Part shown: one piece after another, positions 47,382 through 58,472 of the stretch
Layout of the letters: each line of letters starts with the position of its first letter
Numbering within the stretch: position 1 is the first letter of the stretch
NCBI GenBank assembly: GCA_947685225.1
Contig: CANTUV010000022.1
Location: forward strand, 7,482,501 to 7,546,500
Direction of reading: 5' to 3'
Length of the DNA: 64,000 bases
Source of the DNA: Garcia nutans
Lineage: Eukaryota > Streptophyta > Magnoliopsida > Malpighiales > Euphorbiaceae
Translations under genes and position numbers: made by a program
Notes under the pieces: generated by a model
The model's input: the letters and a program-made list of their open reading frames with translations, nothing else
What the model was told of the DNA's origin: nothing
Database searches by the model: none

Positions 47382-48388
47382 ATAGCGCAAAAGAGAGAAT
47401 AATTTATCAAAAATTATTAAAGTGAATTTTTTTCATATATAATATAAATCTAAATTAAATTTTGAATTGAATTTGACTTTAAAATGAAATCTAAAAAATT
47501 TACAATATATATAATAATTGATATATCTTGAGTCAGTTGAAGTTTTAATTGGTAATGGTTTCATAAACCAGTAAGGCAATAAAAATTAATTAATAAGGTT
47601 AGACTTGATCATATTTTACAAGTCCGAAAAATTATTTGTTTGATGGGTAACAGTGGGATGGTGGAGACATTCTTAGATCAACTTTATTACCTTAATTATA
47701 AATTAATCAATTTAGAATATGATATGTCTTTAATTATTTAATTTAACAATATAATTAAATCTAAATAAATGTCAAAATTTTAATTAATATTTAACTTCTT
47801 CCTTAATAATATATTTTTTTAATTACAAAGGCCATATATTAGCAAATCAAATATTGAGGAATAATGTTTTAAAACTGAGAGTTAGCATAAGAAAAGAATG
47901 TCCTTGAATTGCAAGACGATGAACAACCAAATTAAGTTACTTGCCTTCCAATCCAAGTTATAAAAAAATATCATTCCTAAGTTTCGAAAGATGCTTACAA
48001 TCTTCCAAACGTGTATCTTATTTCACTATAAAAATTTATTGTAATTATCCTGTGTTTAACCAGAAAAAAATAATTTATTATAATTATATTACTTCAGTGC
48101 TAAGTTTAAAAAAAGTAATTAAATGGATTTTATTAATCAAAACTCTAAAAAAATCTCATTAAAGAGTAAGAGTAGTAAAATATAATTAAAATTAAATAAA
48201 AATAAATCGCATTGCATATTTATGAATTTTTTATTAAAAAAATGAAAAAAAAATGACAATTAATTTATGAATGCTATTGAAACATTTTTAATAGTTTATG
48301 GAACTAATGAATGAAACACCAAAGAGCTTACCATTAGTTTTTGCAAAGATATGAGTTTTTTTTACTAGTTTTTAATTATAAAATATAA
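47021..48388. other. AT-rich spacer, nothing recognised
   Basis: It includes a TA/TG microsatellite at 47349-47381. No gene is seen. The frame at 47941-48162 lacks motifs and ends in A/T-rich sequence. Confidence 0.45.
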
Positions 48389-48390
48389 TA

Positions 48391-48610
48391 CTATTTTCAT
48401 TTAAGTAAAATTGTCACTTTTATAAAAAAAATTCAATTAAAATTGTTTCTTTATAAAATAAAAAAAATTAATTAATTATATTTTTATTATTAATAAGTTA
48501 GTTAATAAAATGAGAGTATAATAATTTTAATATTAATAAATTAATAAATAATATTTTAGTTTAATTATAATAATTTTATATAATATTTAAAAATTTAAAT
48601 ATTTTTAATA
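48391..48610 (-). mobile_element. Stowaway-like MITE, subfamily 1, copy c (inverted)
   Basis: Read on the minus strand, the body aligns with copies a and b ('ttatttattaatttattaat', 'tatactctcattttatta', 'aaagtgacaattttacttaaa'). The edge at 48391 is preceded by TA. The other edge is approximate. It lies immediately upstream of the zinc-finger gene promoter. Confidence 0.6.
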
Positions 48611-48616
48611 GATTTA

Positions 48617-48622
48617 CACGTG
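48617..48622. promoter_or_regulatory. G-box CACGTG
   Basis: A palindromic CACGTG lies about 415 bp upstream of the zinc-finger start codon. bHLH and bZIP factors bind such sites. Whether it is used here is not known. Confidence 0.45.
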
Positions 48623-48677
48623 AAAGTATAATTTATACGCAAGCGCAGTAGACAAGTAATAAGATAAACATGAGGTA

Positions 48678-48894
48678 TTGACCAAAAAAAAAGATAAACA
48701 TGAGGCGACAAAGGAAAATGAAAGGATAAATTCGACTAAACAAATAAAAAAAAAAGTCAAAGAAGCAGACTGCAGTCTGACTTTTCTAAGTACTAAAACG
48801 ACCGACACCGCACCACTTCCCTACACGTTCTTTCCATTCACACGCATTCTTAATCTGTGGCTGCAATTAACTAACAAACTTCATTTAAAGTCAA
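48678..48894. promoter_or_regulatory. W-box-like cluster upstream of the ZAT gene
   Basis: TTGACC at 48678-48683, and GTCAA (TTGAC on the other strand) at 48756-48760 and 48890-48894. WRKY factors bind the TTGAC core, and stress-induced ZAT genes are often WRKY targets. A perfect 14-bp palindrome, CAGACTGCAGTCTG, lies between them at 48766-48779. Function is inferred from position only. Confidence 0.45.
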
Positions 48895-48927
48895 ACTTCA
48901 AAATTCAAAAATTCAAAACTCCACCTC

Positions 48928-48935
48928 TATAAAAG
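48928..48935 (+). promoter_or_regulatory. TATA box of the ZAT gene
   Basis: TATAAAAG lies about 110 bp before the start codon, in a context (cctctataaaagcagc) typical of plant core promoters. Transcription would be expected to begin about 30 bp downstream, giving a leader of roughly 75 nt with an A-run just before the ATG. Confidence 0.75.
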
Positions 48936-49036
48936 CAGCTCCAAACCCCTCTCCATTCCTTCTCATCATCACTTCCAAAAACACATCCACAGTTTTCAAT
49001 TCATTACTTTCGCAAAAAAAAAAAAAAATTTCACTA

Positions 49037-49603
49037 ATGGCTGCCACTATGAAAAGAAAATTTCCAGAGATTGAGAGTTTAGATATAGCGAAATGCCTTT
49101 TACTTCTCTCTCATTCTTTTCAAGACAAACCCAATATTATCAAGTTTAGTTCTACCATGAAAAATGAAGATGTTTTCGAATGCAAAACTTGCAACAAAAA
49201 ATTTTCATCCTTTCAAGCATTAGGAGGGCACAGAGCCAGCCATAAGAAGCCAAGATTGGTTTTGGTTGATAGCCTTGACAATAATACTAATACTAATACT
49301 AATAATAATAATAATAAAGGAAGAAGCCACACAGAAAAGGAGGCCAAAATGCACAAATGCACCATTTGTGGTGCAGAGTTTGCTTTAGGACAAGCTTTGG
49401 GTGGTCATATGAGAAGGCATAGAGATGCTTCCATGGCAGAAAACTTAAACTCTTCTGTGCGGGTTTCGAAATTGCCTGTATTAAGGAGATCTAATAGCAG
49501 CAAAAGGGTTTTTGGTTTGGATCTGAATCTTACTCCTTTGGAGAATGATCTTGAATATTTGTTTGGGAAAATGGCTCCTAAAGTTAGTTCTGAATTTATT
49601 TGA
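49037..49603 (+). CDS. C2H2 zinc-finger repressor, ZAT type, two QALGGH fingers
   Basis: A 188-residue intronless gene and the only intact host gene in the window. A nuclear localisation-type basic stretch (MKRKFPE) opens the protein. A leucine-rich box, EIESLDIAKCLLLLS, follows at residues 12-26. Finger one is at about 49-69 (FECKTCNKKFSSFQALGGHR) and finger two at about 107-127 (HKCTICGAEFALGQALGGHM). Both carry the plant QALGGH helix. An Asn/Thr-rich linker (about 81-93, encoded by an aat/act repeat) separates them. An EAR repression motif, LDLNLTPLEND, is at about 161-171, near the end. This layout is that of C1-2i ZAT proteins (ZAT10/11/12 group), which bind DNA and repress transcription in stress responses. 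The ATG at 49037 gives the full L-box and follows a TATA box at a normal distance. An exact ortholog cannot be assigned from sequence alone. Confidence 0.95.
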   Translation: MAATMKRKFPEIESLDIAKCLLLLSHSFQDKPNIIKFSSTMKNEDVFECKTCNKKFSSFQALGGHRASHKKPRLVLVDSLDNNTNTNTNNNNNKGRSHTEKEAKMHKCTICGAEFALGQALGGHMRRHRDASMAENLNSSVRVSKLPVLRRSNSSKRVFGLDLNLTPLENDLEYLFGKMAPKVSSEFI

Positions 49604-51287
49604 TGTTATTAGCTAGATTGTTAGATCTTGTACAATTTCTTTATTTTATTTCCACATTTATTTATTTATTTTTGTATAATGTAATTAATTGTAGGATTCA
49701 TTAATTAATATTCTTTTATTATTTATGATTTTAATTAGTTGGTGTAAATTGTCAAGATATTTATCATCATATGTTGTATTTATTTCTAATTGTATATATT
49801 CATAGCTGCACTACAAAAGTAAAAAATAAAAATAATAAAAAAAATAAAAATCAGCATGTTATGAATAATTAATTTAGTGGATGTAAATAAAATTTTCATT
49901 CAATAAATCTTCAATTTATGACATTTGTTTGAACCCCTTTGTATTTATATAATATTATAATTCAATAATTTATTCTTTATTCATGTAGTATAGATAAAAG
50001 GAAACTTTGCACATCATTCAAGACAAGTGAAAAAGAAAGAATAAAATATTTTTTAAATTCTCTTAATTTTGTTATCATCATTATAATATTTATTTATTTT
50101 ATAATATAACAAAATAATTTCTCATTATTCTCTTTCCTTTTTCATGGTTCACAACTCTTCCCCCTTCTTCAAGACTCAAATTAAACTCAATTTGGTTATC
50201 AGACTAGGTCAGACATATTGAAAATATTCAAATTGCCCAACTATATATATATATATATTTGCCATTAAAATTAAATATTATAAATTCAACTAATTAAGGC
50301 ATATATATGCAGAGTTTTGATTAGAAAGTACTCGAAAACAATCCAAATATTTTTTTATTCAAATTAAATTTGTAGCAGTATATATAGTTTTATAAATGAA
50401 GCCTTGCAGAGGGACTTAAAAACCGCTTCAGTGTTATGTGAAGAGGTGGCAGTGGTCGATCAAAATTGCTGTTATTTCATAGAGGCTTGTCTTGGACCAG
50501 CAGGCTACCTAAAGTTGGTTGTAGGGGGCGGTTAACTTATCCCGCAAGCATTAAAAAACGGCTTTTCAAAAAAATAAAAAAAAGAGGCACGCATCCTCGG
50601 GGTAGTTTAAACTACTCCTAAAACAAGTTAAACCGTCTCCCTATCTCCATTTTGGGAAATTTATTTTCGTGTCCACACTTATAGATTAGACCAATTATAA
50701 ATTTTAATATTTTAAAAAACTAATTTTAATTAGCTTGAATTATAATATTTTTAAAAATAATTTTAATTAGTCTTTATTTTAAAATTTATAATTGACTTAG
50801 TCCATAATCAATTTTATCTAGTTTTATATATATGATCGTTACTTTTAATCATCTTGTACTGTATGATCATTAACTTACTAAGGTTCATTTCTTATTACTA
50901 CTTAAATTAAGCTTTATTTCGTTAAAATTAGTAACTCGTAAACATCAATTACATTTTAGATAATTTAATTAACCAATAATGTAACATATAATTCAAGTTA
51001 AGAAGTCATGCATGCTGATGTATAAAACACCTAGGAGTGGACATAGAGATGATGATCCCCACGATTGATTAATATGATGGAAGACTTACATGGAGAATAG
51101 ATTAGTTCTTTTTTAAAATGAATAGAGAAAAATGCTACTGTATTTATATACTTTTGAATTTAAGTACATATCGATCCATGCATATGTTCTAGCTAGCTAC
51201 TAGGTTCATGACTTATCATATGGAGTATGTAATTACTTTGCTATAATATAAAGCATCCACTTCAAATTTGTCACGGCAAGTATACCT
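49604..51287. other. 3' flank of the ZAT gene and AT-rich spacer
   Basis: The 3' UTR probably lies within the first 150-200 bp; T-rich and 'tgtataatgtaatt' sequence near 49670 would suit plant polyadenylation, but no single signal stands out. A GC-richer segment at 50400-50660 ('ggggcggttaacttatcccg', 'ttaaaccgtctccctatctc') may be a fragment of a CACTA-like element related to 51301-51650. Nothing else is recognised. Confidence 0.4.
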
Positions 51288-51301
51288 TTGGTTGTCTTAT
51301 C

Positions 51302-51650
51302 ACTACAACAAAAAAAAGACTACAGAGGCACCTTCTTTTTATTTTATTTTATTTTTTTTATAGGAGCAGTTTTAACCGTCTCTATAATATCTAGTCGCGA
51401 TTTTTATAGTCGCCATATTTTCAATCTCTACAGTTTTTCTGACGAATTTAGAAAATGCAGGGGTAAGTTGTTGTGTAGAAGCGGTTTTCTAGAGGTGGTT
51501 CTACAAATTAACAATGATAGCGGCACCCCTTTTGCAGTTGTCTGATCAATTATCGCCCTTACAAAGCTGCCCCTTCTTTGTTCTTCAGGCTTTTACAGCA
51601 ACATGCTTGTAAAAGCAGCTAAAATAGCCCTTATAATATTTATTTTGACC
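51302..51650. mobile_element. CACTA-like end fragment
   Basis: It starts CACTACAACAAAAAAAAGACT, the terminal form common to plant CACTA elements. Subterminal phrases follow, such as 'gaggcacc', 'ttttaaccgtctctataat' and 'gaggtggttc'. No opposite terminus was found, so it is a fragment or a severely decayed copy. A frame at 51288-51545 has no motif. Confidence 0.4.
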
Positions 51651-52036
51651 TACTGAATATGAATAATATTTATATTATACATATAATATGAATATGAGGA
51701 AAATATAATTTTTTTTATAAATGAAATATTAATTGTAATATTCATACATCTAAGTAATTGATTAAATTCAATGATGGACAAACGTTTGTATCAAATAACA
51801 ATATAATTATAATATTCAAACACAAAAAATTCTAACAAAATATTTTCAATTTTCACCATGATTACTGCTAGTATAACTGGAATATGAAGAGTTATTTTAG
51901 GTACATGTCAATTCTCTGTAGCCACATATCGACTACTAGCAGCATCGCAGGCTTAAAAAATGATTTACTATAATTACTCAACTGAGAAAATGATTAAGTT
52001 GAGATACTATATCAGATTATTGTTGTTACTGAGTTG
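51651..52036. other. AT-rich spacer, nothing recognised
   Basis: Non-coding AT-rich DNA up to the LINE C target-site duplication. Confidence 0.5.
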
Positions 52037-52050
52037 AAAAAACTCAAGGA
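52037..52050. repeat. LINE C target-site duplication, left
   Basis: AAAAAACTCAAGGA here is repeated after the poly(A) tail at 56167-56180. The length and A-rich start fit target-primed LINE insertion. Confidence 0.88.
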
Positions 52051-55000
52051 AAAAGTCACAAGATATTAGAAATAGGATCTATATTTGAGGATATGGTTAC
52101 TGTAAATGTGGAGGAGATGTCTAAAGATTGGGTTATGGTGAACAAATCTAAAGGAAAAGCCATTGTTATGGCAAAGGGGAGCCCGTCGAATAGAATGCAT
52201 GATATTAGTGTTAAATCAGGAAGGCAATCTAATGCTAGAGTTATTGGGGATGGCAGAGGAGCAATGAAGTTGATGAAACTCTCAGATAAGGGTAAATAAT
52301 TGGAGTATGGAATATCAGGAGTCTTAATGACCCTAGGAAGCAATCGGAAGTGAGATATATGATTGCGAGGAAGAAACTTTGGTTGCTGGGAATTGTAGAA
52401 ACTAGAGTAAGGGTGGATAATTAAGATATAGTGTTTAAGCTTTGAGGTTGCGAGGTTAGATGTTGGAAACTAACTATCAATTTGCTGAATTAGGCAGCAT
52501 TTGGATTCTGTATGAACCTAGAATGGTGAAGATTCAAATCTTGAGTGTTGCTGACTAGATTATCCATTGTAAGGTAAACAAGGAATGTGTGAATTTTTAT
52601 TGGTCTATGGTTTATGGAAGTAATATCTGTATGGAACGGAAGGTTTTATGGCAGATACTTGATGGGATCGGGCAAAATATGGCTAGTCCCTAGTTAGTTC
52701 AGGGTGATTTTAATTGTATTCTGGGATGTCATGAAAGATTAGATGGTAGTGATTTGGATACAGTTAGTAGTGAGGAGTTTAGGAATTTTTTGGATAATGT
52801 TGGGTTAATGGACATCAAATCCTTGGGAAATTAGTTTACATAGACCAACAACCAAGATGCAGAGAGTAGAATCTGGAGGCGTTTGGATAGGAGTTTAGTC
52901 AATAGTGCATTGAATGATGTTTATGGTTTATTAGATGGGAAAGTATTGTCTGCAGGGGTGTTTGGTCATGCCCCTTTAGTGGTATATGTGAGAAAGGATA
53001 TTGATAATAGAAGTAATATGTTTAGATTTTTTAATATGTGGGCTACCCACCCATGATTTTTAGAGATAGTGAGAAGTGTGTGGAGATCAGATGTTCAAGC
53101 ATCTGCAATGTTTAAATTGTGGACCAAATTAAAAATGTTGAAGAAGGAGTTGAGAGTTTTAAATAAAGAGGAGTTTTCTAATATTTCCAAAAAGGTGGAA
53201 GATTGTAGGGCGTTGTTATATGATTTGCAAAGTAATCTACACCCCTATAATGAGGATTTTCTTCAAGAGGAATGTACTAAAACACTTTAGAAACTTATTA
53301 AAGTATGAGGAAGAGTTCTACAGAAAGAAATCTAGAGTGAATTGGGTTCAATTGGGTGATGCAAACAAAAAATTCTTTCATAACCATGAGAAAGAAAGAA
53401 GGGCCAGAAATAGAATCTCTAGTTTAACTTTGTCTAATGGGGGTAATAACATCTTATCAGTAGGAAATTAGGGTAGCCATAGTTGATTTCTATAAGCAAT
53501 TATTCGGGTCTGTTAATTTTCTAAGAAGGAATGCTTCTGCAGATGTGATTTTGAATTGTACTCTTGTGAACGAAGATGAAGCTGATTGGTTATGTAGACT
53601 TATTGAGAGGGAAGAGATTAAAATGGCTGTATGGTTAATAAGTAGTGACAATGCTCCAAATATTGATGGGTATAATAGTTGTTTTTTTTTAAGGCATGGG
53701 ATATAGTGGGAGAGGATGTTGTTAAGACTGTTATGGAGTTTTTTTCTACATGAAAAATGTTAAAGCGGGTTAATTCGACTACTTTGACAATCTTGCCTAA
53801 GGTATCAAATCCTTCTGGATTGACAGACTATAGACTAATAGCCTATTATACAGTGATTTACAAAGTGATCACAAAGATAATAGCTAAGAGATTGGGTGTG
53901 GTATTAAGAAGAATAATTAGCCCTGCACAGTTAGCTTTCATTCATGGAAGGAAAATCTTTGATAATATTTTATTAGCTCATGAATTGGTATGGAATTATC
54001 ACAGTACTAGAAGGGAATAGAGATGTGCTTTGAAAGTAGATTTGAGAAAAGCATATGACTCAATTCAATGGGATTTTATAGAGAAAATGTTTGTGGGTTT
54101 GAGGTTTCCACAGAAAATGGTGCAGTGGATTATGCAATATATTAAAACCCCCATTTTTCAGTGGTAGTTAATGGCTAAACAGAAGGCTATTTTCCAGGAA
54201 AAAAAAGGTTTAAGACAAGGAGACCCAATGTCTCCTTTGATATTTGTCATGGCTATGAAATACTTGTCGAGAAGTCAAGTTTTGATGTGCCATTAGTGTT
54301 CAAGTTTCATGAGGTATGCAGAGAATTGAGAATAAATCACTTGTGTTATGCAGATGATTTACTCATTTTTTGCAATGGTGATAAAGATTCTGTGAAGTGG
54401 TTAATGATGAAAATGAAACAAATGGAAGAGGTGTCTGGGTTGCAAATTAATGAGGAGAAGAGCTTTATTTTATTCTCTGAAGTAACTGATGAAGCAAAGG
54501 GGTTATTATGCATGAATTGCACTTCAGAGAAGGTATATTGCCAGTAAATTATTTAGGAGTGTCTTTGATATCAGGTGGATTGAGGAAAATACATTGTGAG
54601 GGGCTAATTGAAAATATCACAACAAGGATTAGTTCTTGGACTGTGAAAAATCTATCCTATGCTAGGAGATTACAACTAATTAATCCTGTGTTAAGAAGCA
54701 TACTGATATTCTGGTGTAGTGCTTTTGCTTTGCCTAAATCAGTTATAAATGAGATTGATAGGCACTGCAGAAACTTTCTATGGGCTGGAAAAGCTGAAGC
54801 TACTAAGGAGGGATTGTTTTCTTGGAACTTGGTATGTAAACCTAAAAATAAAGGAGAATTGGGATTCAAAGATTTGAATATATGGAATATAGCAACTATG
54901 GGCAAACATGTGTATGGTCTGGTATGTGAGAAATCTTCATTGTAGGCTAAATGGATTATTACTAATAAATTGAGAAGACTCGAGTATTGGGGTATAACAA

Positions 55001-56166
55001 AACCATTAGATGCAAGTTGGGTATGGAGGAAACTGCTGGCAATCTTTATTTGAGTTTTTGGTTTGACCCTTGGATGGAGGGGATTAGTATTGTAGATAAA
55101 TTTCTTGGATTGAATATTCAGAATGTTGACATACCAAAAAATGATAAAGTTAGAGATAGATGGAGAGGGGCTGATTGGAACTTACCAGACCCTATAAATG
55201 AAATAACATAAATGGCTTGGCAAGAAGTTAAAAAATTTAGAGTCATTGAAGGTGTTGATGATATTATAAAGTGAGGATTGACAAGAGATGGAGTGTATAC
55301 TTTAAAATAAGTTTGGAATGCACTCAGACAAAGGAGTGAAAAGACTAGCTGGTCAAAGCAAATTTGGGGCAGAGGCCATATTCCAAGACAAAGTTTCATT
55401 GGGTGGCTAGCCATGCATAAAAGATTGGCAACTAAAGCTAGATTGCTGAGATGAAGAATTGTATTGGATGATAATTACTGTCTGGGTAATAATGGTGTAG
55501 AAACTATTGAGCACTTATTTTTTGAGTGTGGATTTTCTAATAACATATGGTTACAGGTGCTAGAAAAATGTGAAATTAGAAGAGGAAGATGGCTATGGAG
55601 AAGGGAAGTCAGCTGGTTTGCGAGAAAGGCAAGTGGAAAAAGTTACACTGCCAAATTTAGAAGAAATGCATTTATGGCTACTGTTTACTGGATATGGAGG
55701 GAGAGAAGTTCTGTAGTTTTCATGAATGAGAATGCTGATAAGAAAAGAGTATGTGTAATATTGCCAATTCAATTAAGCTCAGTTGTGGGGATTGTGCCTG
55801 GACAAGGGACGGCAGATGGAATTATTGGAGATAAAATAGCAGTAAGAATGCTCTGCTCTGCTAATCTGCTGCTGCACTTGTATGATGGAGAAAGGCGACT
55901 TGCTATCCAGTACCACTATGCCAGTTACCTTAATTGTATTGAGTGTATTTGAGAGTGGGTGTGCTGTGAGGTGATTTAGTGAGAATGTATGGGTCTGTTT
56001 GATATGTTACTGTTTATGGGCCACTAGGATTTTGAGTTGTAGATGGCTTATTCGATTGTACAGTCTTGATTGTATTGATTACTTGGTCTGCTGAGGATGG
56101 GTGAATGTTGATGTTTATAAATGTACTGCTACTTTTTGGCAATAAAATAACTATTGAAAAAAAAAA
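52051..56166 (+). mobile_element. LINE C, L1-type, 5'-truncated, with poly(A) tail
   Basis: The element starts inside the end of ORF1 (52093-52299), has a whole ORF2 remnant, a 3' UTR, and an A-run at about 56155-56170. It is bounded by the 14-bp duplication AAAAAACTCAAGGA. It lies in plus orientation about 2.4 kb downstream of the ZAT gene. At about 4.1 kb it lacks most of ORF1. Confidence 0.93.
52093..55952 (+). pseudogene. LINE C ORF1 end and ORF2 (endonuclease, RT, zf-RVT)
   Basis: The endonuclease starts near 52301 (GVWNIR-like, with DPRKQSEVRYMIARKK and LLGIVETRV) and holds VQGDFNCILG near 52695 and a degenerate GHAPLVVYV near 52965. The linker at 53069-53470 includes KKSRVNWVQLGDANKKFFH. 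RT motifs follow: FIHGRKIFDNILLAHEL (53940), LKVDLRKAYDSIQWDFI (54025), LRQGDPMSPLIFVM (54210), LCYADDLLIF (54340). A zf-RVT-like end occupies about 55340-55750 (TIEHLFFECGFSNNIW). No C-terminal RNase H is evident. Stops and frameshifts are frequent (for example 52420, 53288, 53470, 54018, 54545 and 54943), so no working protein is possible, although the YADD catalytic motif persists. Confidence 0.9.
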
Positions 56167-56180
56167 AAAAAACTCAAGGA
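56167..56180. repeat. LINE C target-site duplication, right
   Basis: AAAAAACTCAAGGA, identical to 52037-52050. The exact left edge merges with the poly(A) tail. Confidence 0.85.
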
Positions 56181-56483
56181 CAACTCAGTACATTCACGAA
56201 AACAATAAAATTTTGTGGCAACAAGAACAAAATCTAAACAAACAGCTCAAAATTAAATAGCATTCATACCAGTGAGTATGGACTGTGGGTGTAAACTGAA
56301 GCAAATCAAGCAATCTTTTTCTTTAAACCTTGTAAAAAATGTCATTATAGAATAATAATACAATTAAAAATAATTTCTTATCTCTAATTTGAATTCGAAT
56401 CTTGGATACGATATACTCTTGAAAGTTGAGAGAGCGCCTGCTCGGTGTGAATTTAAAATTAGTGGATGCTAGGTGATTACATA

Positions 56484-56528
<45 letters not shown>

Positions 56529-56788
56529 TTCTTATCTTTTCAAACAAATTTGAAAAATTTTCAATAATGAAACTTGAATTTTATGTCATAAAATTAGAAT
56601 TTCATTCAACGAGTCGAATTGACAATTATAATAGTGATACTGACAATAATTAAATCTTTTTTTGGAAATAATAATTAAGTCTTAAATTGCTAACAGTGGA
56701 TGCCAACTCAAGACCTTAAATGTGCAAACATTAATAGAAAACATTATGGACGAGCAAAATCTTAAATGTGGGTAGGCACACACTTTAA
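56181..56788. other. Spacer with a TAA microsatellite
   Basis: Contains (TAA)n at 56484-56528. The sequence continues the pre-insertion locus from before 52037. No exon next to the NRAMP fragment is visible. Confidence 0.6.
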
Positions 56789-56957
56789 GCAAAAAATGAA
56801 GCCTTGTTCAAGTCCAAATCTTTGCAGTTGGACTGATCTTCAAGACTTAGATTTGAATAATTGCAAATAGCATCACTTACAGCAATAACAGACACATTAA
56901 TTAGATAAGCCACTGTGACAGCAAAGGCACTTTCTATTAGGCAATATCTATAAGCCT
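56789..56957 (-). pseudogene. Isolated exon of an NRAMP metal transporter
   Basis: Minus-strand translation reads AYRYCLIESAFAVTVAYLIN, then VSVIAVSDAICNYSNLS and NCKDLDLNKASFF. This matches the plant NRAMP1/6-type segment spanning a transmembrane helix and the following loop, including the conserved LINVSVI and DLDLNKASF. It begins right after an acceptor-like TTGTAG and ends before a donor-like AAA/GTGTGT, so it looks like one exon with its splice sites. An extra T in the run TTTTTT at about 56800 shifts the frame just before the donor. No other NRAMP exon is found within the host sequence on either side, so it is probably a gene fragment. NRAMP proteins import divalent metals such as iron and manganese; this piece alone cannot. 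Confidence 0.85.
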
Positions 56958-57766
56958 CTACAAATAAGAATTGAGTCAATTCAGCTAAATTATTTGGAAA
57001 AATAAGCATTATCATGGTTTCAGATCTTTCTTGCAATAAATTCCTCATTTAATATTGTTTGAGTAGGCCTACAAAACATGATCATAGAACATAACAGCGA
57101 TAAAATCAAATCTTCCTTAAAGATGGAGATATTAGCACCTCTATGAATAGTCACTTGTTAGAACTGACAGAAAAATACAGTTGCCCATTCAACAAGTTCC
57201 CAAATGTTTTACCATTATAAAACTTATGATATATAATGGACTCCATTGCATACCTTCTATCAATGCTCCTTATATATTTGGAAGTTTGATATCAATCATA
57301 CACATGCCCTACAACCCAATTATGCAGAGGCTCATTTGATTTACTATTACCATAAAGGATTGGTCAATCTTCAACTTTTTTTGTTCTTTTAGTTTCAGCG
57401 ATTATAACATTAATATGTTGCTACGGATGCAGCACAAATGCTTTGTGCAGTTGGTACCATATTTGGTATCCCCTTCCAATTAGGAGTAATGGATGCCATT
57501 CTAATTTTGGTCAGACCCAATGGGTTTAAGAATTGCTGAGAACATGCAACAATGAAATGAATATACCTCGATATATGTCAACTCCAAAAACCTGAGTAAA
57601 ATAACAATAGAACTGTTAGGTATATAAAATATGCTCTAGATCCAATTACTCATGTGATAATTGAACATATTTTATTTAATTAATGTGTGACATTTATAAT
57701 TTTTTTACATCATATTTAATTTTGTGAATATGATGCTTCCTTAGTTAAATTTTAAGACTTGTCATC
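56958..57766. other. Spacer with unidentified coding-like stretches
   Basis: Base composition is more balanced than in the AT-rich spacers. On the plus strand a frame at about 57419-57534 reads DAAQMLCAVGTIFGIPFQLG before a stop. On the minus strand near 57170-57330 there is a stretch with SIDRRYAMESIIYHKFYNGK. I do not recognise either. They may be remnants of the same lost gene region as the NRAMP exon or of a transposon. Confidence 0.3.
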
Positions 57767-58472
57767 TGTTAGCGGGAATTTTCGCCCCCACTCCCATGTG
57801 GAATGGTTCTTGTGACTTTGGCACTGTTAGGCTCAAGACCTTAGAAAACACAGGCCTAAACTCGGAGAAAACGGAGTCGCCAACCGGATGGGCCTGAAAA
57901 AAGAAAGGGGTGGATAACTCGATTCCTATGAAATCCCCAGTGCCCTAATAAGTTTAGAAAGTTGAGTCATGTATGGGGAAGATGAGAATGACTCAGCACC
58001 TCCATAACACCCGGTTCATTGGAACCGGCCTCCTTTTCAAGTTAAATATTATGACATTATCCATATTATATGCAATTTAAAAAAAATAAACACCCATCAT
58101 CTTATTAAATAAAATAAATTAAATAGGCACCAATATAAGGATGAAAACATGCCTTTACAATGTCCAATGTCTAAAAGGAAAAATAAAATAAAATAAAAAA
58201 ATGGGACACCCACCATAGGTGGAAACATGCCCCTTACATTAATCCAAAATCCTTAAAATTAAATTACATAATCAAAACCAAGGCACTCACAAAATGAAAA
58301 CATGACTTTTATAACTTTAAAAGTCTTAAATAATCAAATAAATATAATTAATCCATTCATAGAAAATATTCAATTTATCATCAAATAATATAAAGTAAAT
58401 CATCCATAAAATAGTAAATCAAATAATAAAATCTATAGTTCAATTTTAAGTCAGGCATTAATCGTACATAAT

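Noticed and set aside
56323..56547. Poly-Tyr frame on the minus strand
   Set aside because: It is the TAA microsatellite read in one frame.
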